A stretch of DNA of 64,000 nt from Acidobacteriota bacterium (GTDB lineage Bacteria; Acidobacteriota; Blastocatellia; Pyrinomonadales; Pyrinomonadaceae): assembly GCA_018269005.1 (NCBI GenBank), contig JAFDVK010000032.1:124001-188000 (forward strand), read 5' to 3'. The notes under the pieces are model-generated. The model was not told the origin of the DNA. It searched no databases and was given only the letters and a program-made list of their open reading frames with translations. The translations under genes were made by a program, and so were the position numbers. Position 1 is the first letter of the stretch, and every line of letters starts with the position of its first letter. Below are positions 53,147 to 60,262 of this stretch, one piece after another.

Positions 53147-54262
53147 CTACCTGTCGGTACGGTTGCGCTTCTTGTCGTCGTAGCGCCTGATCGCCAGCTC
53201 AACAAGCCGATCGATCACTTGCCTAAACGACATTCCCGAGGCCGCCCACATTTTCGGAAATCCCGACGCATCCGTAAGACCGGGCATCGTGTTTATTTCG
53301 TTGACCAGCAGCGATCCTGAGTCCTTTCGCAAGAAGAAATCAACGCGCGCAAGGCCCGAACCGTCGATCGCTTTGAACGCGAGGACGGCCAGCTGTCGGA
53401 TCTTGTCCGAGAGTTCCGCCGAGAGCGGAGCCGGCGTGATGAACTCGTTATTCCCCGTGCCGGTATATTTTTCATTCCAATCAAGGAAGGCCTTTGAGTC
53501 GTCCCTGATTATGTACTCGCCCGCCTCGCTCGCGCTTGGCTCTTCGTTCCCGAGCACAGCGCACTCGATCTCACGCACATCAAGTCCTTCTTCGACAATT
53601 ATCTTGCGGTCGTATTCTGCAGCCAACTCGATCGCCTTTCGGAGCTCGACTTCATTGTCTGCTCGGGTGATGCCAACCGAGGAGCCCAAGTTTGCAGGCT
53701 TTACAAAGCATGGATAGCCTATCTTTGCTTCGACGGAACGAACGACGCCATCCGGCTGCAGCTCCCATTCGCTCCGAAGGAACCATACATACTCGCAGAT
53801 CGCAAGATCGGCCTCGCGGAAAAGCGTTTTCATTGTCACTTTGTCCATTCCGCAGGACGAGGCAAGTACGCCGCATCCGATGTATGCCACGTCCGCCATT
53901 TCGAAAAGGCCTTGGATCGTGCCGTCTTCGCCATAGGTGCCGTGAAGCACGGGAAAGACGCAGTCTAATGGCTGCGTTCCGCCATTCGGTATCGTGAATC
54001 CCCCAACGCTTGCATCGCCCGTTAAAAGGTGAAGTCGCTCCGACGGCTCGCCATACTGCCTTTCAAATGCGGCCCTTACGTCCTCGGGGAACATCGCAAG
54101 GGACTCTGCGGGGCTAAGCCACTCGCCCGTCGGGGAGATCGCAACCGGAAAAAGATGGTAATTTGCCGGATCCGCCTGTTCGATAACGGTTCGCGCCGAG
54201 CGGACGGCAATTTCGTGTTCGCCTGATCGGCCCCCAAAAATGATGGCGAGGTTCTTCTTCAT
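53147..54262 (-). CDS. ddl: D-alanine--D-alanine ligase
   Basis: A 371-residue ATP-grasp ligase that makes D-Ala-D-Ala for peptidoglycan. LAIIFGGRSGEHEIAVRSAR is the N-terminus, CVFPVLHGTYGEDGTIQGLF carries the active loop, CFVKPANLGSSVGITRAD the ATP site, and LVNEINTMPGLTDASGFPKM the metal and substrate residues. It is the last gene of the recJ-ddl minus-strand cluster and follows arginase by 5 bp. Confidence 0.94.
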   Translation of the reverse strand: MKKNLAIIFGGRSGEHEIAVRSARTVIEQADPANYHLFPVAISPTGEWLSPAESLAMFPEDVRAAFERQYGEPSERLHLLTGDASVGGFTIPNGGTQPLDCVFPVLHGTYGEDGTIQGLFEMADVAYIGCGVLASSCGMDKVTMKTLFREADLAICEYVWFLRSEWELQPDGVVRSVEAKIGYPCFVKPANLGSSVGITRADNEVELRKAIELAAEYDRKIIVEEGLDVREIECAVLGNEEPSASEAGEYIIRDDSKAFLDWNEKYTGTGNNEFITPAPLSAELSDKIRQLAVLAFKAIDGSGLARVDFFLRKDSGSLLVNEINTMPGLTDASGFPKMWAASGMSFRQVIDRLVELAIRRYDDKKRNRTDR

Positions 54263-54267
54263 ATTCT

Positions 54268-55203
54268 TTACAAGATCGTTTTGCCAAGGGCAGAAAGGAT
54301 CAGTTCACAAGCCAGCTCGACCGTGATATTCGACTGATCAAGCAGCGGATTCACCTCTACGATCTCGAATGAACGCATCTTACCGCTCGCAGCTATCATC
54401 TCAAGCGTCAAATGCGCTTCGCGGTACGTTGCACCGCCGCGAACAAGGGTGCCGCTTCCCGGCGCAAACCGTGGATCGATGCCGTCAACATCGAAGGTTA
54501 CTGCAAAACCGCCCGGCGCAGCAGATGCGATCTCGATCGCATCGGTGACACATGCCGCCATTCCACGCCTATCGATGTCACTCATCGTGAAGAAGTGGTC
54601 GCGAAGTCCAAGTTTCTCGATCTGTGAACGCTCGCCCGGGTCTACGTCGCGTGCGCCGACGTGCGCAAAGTATCTTTTATTAAGTTTTGGAGCAAACCCG
54701 CAAAGATCCACCAAATTACGGTCACCTTCGCCGAGCAGAACGGCGAGCGGCATTCCGTGTATATTTCCGGAAGGTGAGGTTTCAGGCGTATTGATGTCTG
54801 AATGGGCGTCAAACCAAATTAGCCCGATCTCTTCCTCCCTTTTCCGATAATGAGCTGAAATGGCTGAAAATGTTGCGATCGCTATCGCGTGATCGCCGCC
54901 GAGAATAACAGGAAATTCTTCGTCCTCAAGTATCTGTGTCACGGCCCTGACTATGTTTTCGCTCGACGCGAGCATTTCTTTGAGGTGCTTTGGATTCTCA
55001 TCTTCAACCGGATCAATCGGCTGGACAATGGTGACATCCCCATGGTCAGTGAAAGCGTACCCGAGGCCTCGGATATGATCAGCAAGCCGCTCGCCGCGCA
55101 CAATGGACAGACGCATTGCATTCACGCCGAGTTCACTACCTGTTTTTCCCGCTCCAAAACCCAGCGGCACCCCTAAGAGTCCGATCTTCTCTTCTCTTGT
55201 CAT
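54268..55203 (-). CDS. rocF: Arginase
   Basis: A 311-residue ureohydrolase. The manganese-binding motifs are VILGGDHAIAIATFSA, LIWFDAHSDINTPETSPSGN, HGMPLAVLLGEG and VTFDVDGIDPRFAPGSGT. It splits arginine to ornithine and urea. It sits between HPr and ddl in a PTS/cell-envelope cluster, away from the arg operon. Agmatinase or formiminoglutamase activity is less likely, as the sequence follows the arginase opening GLLGVPLGFGAG. Confidence 0.87.
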   Translation of the reverse strand: MTREEKIGLLGVPLGFGAGKTGSELGVNAMRLSIVRGERLADHIRGLGYAFTDHGDVTIVQPIDPVEDENPKHLKEMLASSENIVRAVTQILEDEEFPVILGGDHAIAIATFSAISAHYRKREEEIGLIWFDAHSDINTPETSPSGNIHGMPLAVLLGEGDRNLVDLCGFAPKLNKRYFAHVGARDVDPGERSQIEKLGLRDHFFTMSDIDRRGMAACVTDAIEIASAAPGGFAVTFDVDGIDPRFAPGSGTLVRGGATYREAHLTLEMIAASGKMRSFEIVEVNPLLDQSNITVELACELILSALGKTIL

Positions 55204-55213
55204 AATCGCGAAT

Positions 55214-55486
55214 CTAAATTTCGCCGAATCCGCTGCCGATCAAGTCAGCCACACTCGACACAGCCTCTGCTTCGTCGGGCCCGTCGGCAAGGATAAAGAG
55301 CTGGGACCCCATCCCCGCAGCAATAGCGAGTATGCTAAGCATCGATTTCGCATTCGCGGTCGCGTTCGCACCGCGGTGCTCGATCAAAATTCTCGACGAG
55401 AATTTGCGTGAAAGTCGAACGAGCTTGGCCGCCGCACGGGCATGCAGTCCTAGCGGATTGACGATGCGGATCTCCCGCTCAAGCAT
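55214..55486 (-). CDS. ptsH: Phosphocarrier protein HPr
   Basis: A 90-residue HPr. The phospho-accepting His is in VNPLGLHARAAAKLV (His15). The regulatory serine is present in ANAKSMLSIL (Ser48), so phosphorylation by HprK is possible. It receives phosphate from Enzyme I and passes it to EIIA(Man). Its start overlaps the EIIA(Man) stop; the two are co-translated. Confidence 0.93.
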   Translation of the reverse strand: MLEREIRIVNPLGLHARAAAKLVRLSRKFSSRILIEHRGANATANAKSMLSILAIAAGMGSQLFILADGPDEAEAVSSVADLIGSGFGEI

Positions 55487-55913
55487 CCTTCTTAAGTTTC
55501 AAGGGCTCCAGCAGGTCTCCCGCGCGCATGATCGCCGATTTGCCCTGCTCCTCGATCTCTTTCGCAAAGTCCGCGAGAGCGATCGCCTTGCCGATGGTCG
55601 CAACTTTTACAACCATTGGAAGGTTAACACCGGTAACGATCTCGATCTCGTTCTCGCGAAGAAACATTGCGGAGATGTTCGTTGGTGTTCCACCGAACAT
55701 ATCGGTCAGAAGAAGAACGCCCGCGCCTTGCGAGACCTTTTCGATCGCGCGTTCGATCTCAGCCTTTGCCGCTTCCACGTCGTCATGCCAACCGATCGAA
55801 ACTGCAGCGACGTTATCCACATCACCAACCACAGCCTCCGCCGCCGCAAGCAACTCGTTAGCCACTTGTCCGTGCGAAACGATGACTGCTCCGATCCTCT
55901 TTATTTCATCCAT
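55479..55913 (-). CDS. PTS EIIA component, mannose/sorbose family
   Basis: A 144-residue EIIA(Man)-type protein: IGAVIVSHGQVANELLAAAE carries the phospho-His, and VLLLTDMFGGTPTNISAMF and EIVTGVNLPMVVKVAT are conserved strands. It accepts phosphate from HPr. Stand-alone EIIA(Man) proteins without EIIB/C usually act in regulation. The start at 55913 (MDEIKRIG) is chosen over the longer frame because homology begins there. Confidence 0.92.
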   Translation of the reverse strand: MDEIKRIGAVIVSHGQVANELLAAAEAVVGDVDNVAAVSIGWHDDVEAAKAEIERAIEKVSQGAGVLLLTDMFGGTPTNISAMFLRENEIEIVTGVNLPMVVKVATIGKAIALADFAKEIEEQGKSAIMRAGDLLEPLKLKKDA

Positions 55914-55918
55914 AATCT

Positions 55919-56815
55919 TTACTTTTCCGCATCCCGATGCGATATCGTGACATTGAATTTCGCCTTCTTTAACGCACGTCCGATCGAGTTCGCGACCATC
56001 ACCGAACGATGACGCCCGCCCGTACAACCGATACCGACCGTGAGGTACGATTTGCCTTCGCGTTGATATAGCGGAAGGAGATACATCAAAAGGTCGATCA
56101 CCCTATCGACCGTCTCCGCCACTTCCTTTTCGCGTTCAAGGAACTCTACTACCGGCTTGTCGCTTCCCGTCAAAGCCTTCAGATCCCGGTGAAAATAAGG
56201 ATTCGGCAGGTGCCTTACATCAAAAAGAAGGTCTAGTCCCCTTGGATTTCCATATTTGTGGCCAAAGCTGATTATTTCGACCTTAAGCGGCTGGCCGTCG
56301 GGATTGCCGCTGAACTTCTGTACGATCAGGTGCCTGAGCGTATGGACCGTGTGATCGCTTGTGTCTATGATCAGATCGGCCATCCTGCGGACGTCGATCA
56401 TTTCCCGACGTTCTGCCTTGATCGAAGCTACCAAACCTTTTCCGTTCTTTGCCGGATGAGGACGGCGCGTTTCAGAGAATCTTCTCTGAAGAACATCATC
56501 TGCTGCCTCGAAGAACACAATGAACGGAACGATGCCGCGTTTCGCAAGCTTTTTCAGTTCGCTCGAAAACTCCGGCAAGAAATGCCGCTCCCGTATGTTA
56601 ATTACGAGGACGGCCCGCTCGATTCCCGGCGGCTTTCCGCCATCGCCTACCATGAGTCGCCCGAAGGTCGAGATCATCGTTACGGGCAAGTTATCTACGC
56701 AAAAATAGCCAAGGTCCTCGAAAGCATCTGTTGCCGAACTCATCCCGGAGCCGCTAAGACCCGTAATTATCACGAGCGAAGGAAGGTCCTGATCGCTTTT
56801 TCTCTTATTCTGCAT
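55919..56815 (-). CDS. rapZ: RapZ-family nucleotide-binding protein (altered P-loop)
   Basis: A 298-residue RapZ/YvcJ-like protein: LGYFCVDNLPVTMISTF, FFEAADDVLQRRFSETRRPHP and the C-terminal signature SFGHKYGNPRGLDLLFDVRH, DLKALTGSD and VGIGCTGGRHRSVM. RapZ binds nucleotides or GlcN6P and, in enterobacteria, the GlmZ RNA. The Walker A motif here is GLSGSGMSS: the usual Lys is Met25 (codon ATG). The start at 56815 (MQNKRKSD) gives the family length; the longer frame runs into hprK. Confidence 0.9.
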   Translation of the reverse strand: MQNKRKSDQDLPSLVIITGLSGSGMSSATDAFEDLGYFCVDNLPVTMISTFGRLMVGDGGKPPGIERAVLVINIRERHFLPEFSSELKKLAKRGIVPFIVFFEAADDVLQRRFSETRRPHPAKNGKGLVASIKAERREMIDVRRMADLIIDTSDHTVHTLRHLIVQKFSGNPDGQPLKVEIISFGHKYGNPRGLDLLFDVRHLPNPYFHRDLKALTGSDKPVVEFLEREKEVAETVDRVIDLLMYLLPLYQREGKSYLTVGIGCTGGRHRSVMVANSIGRALKKAKFNVTISHRDAEK

Positions 56816-56822
56816 TCGTCGA

Positions 56823-57254
56823 TCACCGAGAAAGCTTCCGCACAATCTTCTCGCAAGTCTCAGCCATAGAAGGCAAGTCAGACCGTTCCAAATAGACCCT
56901 AGGCGTCTCGCACAAAAGCTCGCCCGAAGCTCGGAACATATCGGCGTCCAACTCAACGCACAGTTCGAGGGGACAGCCATCGGCGAGACCCGCTTCAGGA
57001 TGGCTCTCTTCCACGCTTGCAACGGCAAGCGGAGAAACACCGATCAATCCCTTGGTGGCTTTAGGTGCCGTTACCCACGCTCGACGCCCTTTCACAAAGA
57101 TGCTGACCGCATCGTCAGCGACGAACTTCGCACCGCGGGCCACCATTTCGATCAATAATGAGGTCTTCCCGGAGCCGGACTCACCACAGATCAAAACGCC
57201 ATGCCCGTCGATCTCGACACAAGATGCATGGATGACCTTTGGCTCAAAGGTCAT
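56823..57254 (-). CDS. hprK: Short HPr kinase/phosphorylase-like ATPase
   Basis: A 143-residue protein equal to the catalytic C-terminal half of HprK. Walker A is CGESGSGKTSL (residues ~23-33), followed by the catalytic AKFVADDAVSIF. The family's RGxGI signature is changed to KGLIGVSPL. It lacks the N-terminal domain of the Gram-positive enzyme, like the short proteobacterial versions. The likely target is the HPr serine encoded nearby. It starts within the last codons of hpf (ATGA overlap) and its end lies 8 bp before rapZ. Confidence 0.8.
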   Translation of the reverse strand: MTFEPKVIHASCVEIDGHGVLICGESGSGKTSLLIEMVARGAKFVADDAVSIFVKGRRAWVTAPKATKGLIGVSPLAVASVEESHPEAGLADGCPLELCVELDADMFRASGELLCETPRVYLERSDLPSMAETCEKIVRKLSR

Positions 57255-57781
57255 GGCTGCACGAGTCCATAATTGCCGTCAGGCCGTTTGTAGATCAACG
57301 CCACTCCGCCGCCTTCCGAATCGCGAAAGAGCATAAAGGCTTCTTTCTTTTCGTCGAGCGCCATTGCCGCTTCCTGAGCGGTGATGGGCTTTTGAGCTTT
57401 CATCTTGCTCACGATGATCTTTGGACGCCGAGTCGGCGCTACGGATTCCTGAGTCGGCTCGGAGGCCGAACGCCGGGCTCGATGCGATTTGTCTATGACC
57501 TTGTCCTTGAGCCTTCTCGCCTGCTTTTCGATCTTTGCGACGCTTTTTGAAAGCGATTGGTACATATCCGCGTCGATCGAAGTGGCGTTCAATGTCTCAT
57601 TTCGCCAATGAACGATGATCTCCGAACGATGCCGTCCACGCTCGACCTCGATCGTAACGTTCGCTGTTGGCGGCTTTGAATCGAAGAGCGGCCCGAGTCG
57701 TTCGAACTGCCCAGCGGCATGCTTTTTCAAAGCCTCCGTAACCTCAATATGTCTGCCTGTGAAGTCGATCTTGATTCCCAT
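57251..57781 (-). CDS. hpf: Ribosome hibernation promoting factor, long form
   Basis: A 176-residue HPF. The N-terminal domain (IKIDFTGRHIEVTEALKKHA, ANVTIEVERGRHRSEIIVHW, YQSLSKSVAKIEKQARRLKD) binds the 30S subunit. After a linker, the C-terminal dimerisation domain (PKIIVSKMKAQKPITAQEAA, FMLFRDSEGGGVALIYKRPD) allows 100S formation. It follows rpoN, as in many Gram-negative bacteria. Confidence 0.93.
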   Translation of the reverse strand: MGIKIDFTGRHIEVTEALKKHAAGQFERLGPLFDSKPPTANVTIEVERGRHRSEIIVHWRNETLNATSIDADMYQSLSKSVAKIEKQARRLKDKVIDKSHRARRSASEPTQESVAPTRRPKIIVSKMKAQKPITAQEAAMALDEKKEAFMLFRDSEGGGVALIYKRPDGNYGLVQP

Positions 57782-57785
57782 AGTC

Positions 57786-59357
57786 TCAAATTATCGTTCT
57801 ACGCTCGCGCGAACCGGCAATCTGCATCTGATCGCGATATTTTGCAACGGTTCGACGTGACAGTTTTACGCCCTCCTTTGTAAGGATCTTTGCGATCTCA
57901 TCGTCGGTCAGCGGCTTTTTTGTATCCTCATCCTCGATCATCTTTTTGATCTTGGTCTTCAGGATGCGGGTAGAAACCTCTTCACCCTCTTCATTTAGCA
58001 TTCCTTCACTAAAAAACTTCCTCAGCTCGATCACCCCTTGCGGAGTGTGAGCGTACTTTCGATTGACAACACGCGAGATCGTCGAAAGGTGCATTCCGAT
58101 ATCTTCCGCGATGTCCTTAAGCATCATCGGCTTCAGAAAGTTTGGCCCATTATCAAGGAAGTCTTTCTGTCGAAGGACGATCGATTCGACTACTTTGAAT
58201 ATTGTCTGCCGCCGATGCTCGATATTGCGAAGGAGATCGACCGCGGAACGATTTTTCTCCCTGATAAAGTCTTTTGTTTCCTTGCTAGCGTCGGGTTGAT
58301 CGGCAAGCTGGTTGTAAACAGGCGAAATCCGTAGCCGCGGGCTGCTGTCATCGGTAAAAAAGACCTGATAATCATCATCGACCTTCTCAATATAGACTTC
58401 CGGAGCAACATACATCGTGCCCTCAGCGCTATAGCGGCGGCCGGGATACGGATCGAGTTCGCGAATACGTGCTATCTCGGAGCTCAATGTCTCAAAATTC
58501 GAACCGGTGCCTTTTGCCAAATGCTGAAGCCTGTGCGGCTGACAATCTTCAAGGTGGTGGGCAACAAGTTCGGCCGCCAAAGTATCGTCCTCGTCGTCGG
58601 CCTTCAATTGTGCGAGAAGACATTCCACCACGTCGAACGCACCACACCCTACGGGATCTAGAAACAACACCTCTTGTCTCGCATTCTCAGCTTGCTCGTC
58701 CGTGCACCGACTGCTCGCTGCGATCTCTTCGATGGTGCCCGTAAGCCGGCCGTCAGCGTTCAGATTCCCAATAACGGAAAGAGCCGCTCGCTCGATGACA
58801 GGGGCGAGCGACAGCATCGATAGCTGCCACTCCAGATGTTCCGACAAAGAGGGAGCATGAGTCAAGAATTGCTCAAAACTTGGTGCATCGTCCTTGTATT
58901 CGATCTCCTGTGTCTTGTATCCGGGGTCGAGATAGTCTTGGAATTCCCTTCCGTAATCGATCTCATCAAAAGGGTCAGAAGATTCCGCATGGGCGTCCTC
59001 ACCGGCCTCATTATCAAGTTCACTTCCACGATCTAATTCTGTACTCGAAGCCGATCCTGGATCGTCGGCCGGCCTTTGAGACTCAGCGTCCGGACGATCG
59101 GCGCCATCGCCATCAAAAGTTTCCGCAAAAGTATCCACCTCAGCACTATCCGAATTTTGGTCAAGAATGTTGCTCGAAATCTCTTCGATCTCGTCCCCGG
59201 GCTGAACTTCTTCGAGCAGTGGATTCGTCGCCATCTCAGTTTCAATAAGTTCATTAAGTTCAAGCGCGGTCATTTGCAACATCTCGATCCGCTGCCTAAG
59301 CTGCGGCGTGAGAACCATCTTTTGCTGGAGTTTTGCCTGAAGCCGAAGAGATGACAT
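57786..59357 (-). CDS. rpoN: RNA polymerase sigma-54 factor
   Basis: A ~523-residue sigma-54. The N-terminal activator region is Q-rich (QKMVLTPQLRQRIEMLQMTA), followed by an acidic linker, the core-binding domain, a helix-turn-helix (DIGMHLSTISRVVNRKYAHT) and, near the end, the RpoN box SRRTVAKYR that reads the -24 promoter element. It needs enhancer-binding ATPases. The start at 59357 (MSSLRLQAK) is preferred over a longer frame. It follows lptB and precedes hpf, a widely conserved order. Confidence 0.94.
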   Translation of the reverse strand: MSSLRLQAKLQQKMVLTPQLRQRIEMLQMTALELNELIETEMATNPLLEEVQPGDEIEEISSNILDQNSDSAEVDTFAETFDGDGADRPDAESQRPADDPGSASSTELDRGSELDNEAGEDAHAESSDPFDEIDYGREFQDYLDPGYKTQEIEYKDDAPSFEQFLTHAPSLSEHLEWQLSMLSLAPVIERAALSVIGNLNADGRLTGTIEEIAASSRCTDEQAENARQEVLFLDPVGCGAFDVVECLLAQLKADDEDDTLAAELVAHHLEDCQPHRLQHLAKGTGSNFETLSSEIARIRELDPYPGRRYSAEGTMYVAPEVYIEKVDDDYQVFFTDDSSPRLRISPVYNQLADQPDASKETKDFIREKNRSAVDLLRNIEHRRQTIFKVVESIVLRQKDFLDNGPNFLKPMMLKDIAEDIGMHLSTISRVVNRKYAHTPQGVIELRKFFSEGMLNEEGEEVSTRILKTKIKKMIEDEDTKKPLTDDEIAKILTKEGVKLSRRTVAKYRDQMQIAGSRERRTII

Positions 59358-59497
59358 AAACGAAAGTCGTGTCAGCCGAAGGTTACGAAAAACCAGGATC
59401 GTCGGTGACCCAAGCAATTGCCGTACCGTTCTATGGTTAGTATAGCCGTTCGAGAACAAAAATGGAAAAATTTCGTAGAGTTTGGGAAGAGTTTTTC

Positions 59498-60262
59498 CTA
59501 CAGAGCAAATCGTTCACCGAGGTAGAGCCGCCGCACATCTGCATCACCGACTAATTCTTCCGTCGTTCCGGAACGAAGTATGCGGCCCTCTGCCATGATA
59601 TAGGAACGGTCCGTTATGCCGAGCGTTTCGCGGACGTTATGATCCGTGATCAGAATGCCGATGTCCTGCCTTTTAAGATAGACGATGATCTCGCGAATAT
59701 CGTCGATCGCAAGTGGGTCGATTCCTGCAAAAGGTTCGTCAAGGAGAATGAAACTAGGGTTCGTAGCAAGACAGCGTGCGATCTCGACACGCCGCCGCTC
59801 ACCTCCGGACAAGGCGTCGCCGCGAGTGGTCCGAACGTGCTCGACCCCAAATTCCGCAAGAAGTTCGTTAAGGCGCACCATTCTCTCGTCGCGTGATATG
59901 CCGAGAGTTTCGAGGACCGCTAGAATGTTCTGTTCAGCGGTCATCTTACGAAAGATCGAAGGCTCCTGCGGCAGATAGCCGAGTCCGAGCCGAGCACGCA
60001 GGTACATTGGAAGGTTCGTCACGTCACGTCCTGCGAGCGTGATAGCGCCGGACTCGGTATTCTCAAGCCCGACGAGCATGTAGAACGTAGTCGTCTTTCC
60101 GGCACCGTTGGCCCCGAGAAGTCCAACCACCTCGCCTTTCGCGACGTTCAGACTGACGCCGTCAACAACTCGTCTTCGGCCGTATGTTTTTTGGAGGTCG
60201 GCACCTGAAAGCAGTACCTTATGCCCGTTTTCAGCTGTGTCGAGGTCGTCTTGATGATGCAT
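59498..60262 (-). CDS. lptB: LPS export ABC transporter ATPase LptB
   Basis: A 254-residue ATPase: Walker [20 protein letters not shown], signature [16 protein letters not shown], Walker [17 protein letters not shown] and the switch [19 protein letters not shown]. These match LptB specifically. It powers LPS extraction from the inner membrane. The upstream LptC/A gene ends with a TAG that abuts the lptB ATG. Confidence 0.95.
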   Translation of the reverse strand: MHHQDDLDTAENGHKVLLSGADLQKTYGRRRVVDGVSLNVAKGEVVGLLGANGAGKTTTFYMLVGLENTESGAITLAGRDVTNLPMYLRARLGLGYLPQEPSIFRKMTAEQNILAVLETLGISRDERMVRLNELLAEFGVEHVRTTRGDALSGGERRRVEIARCLATNPSFILLDEPFAGIDPLAIDDIREIIVYLKRQDIGILITDHNVRETLGITDRSYIMAEGRILRSGTTEELVGDADVRRLYLGERFAL

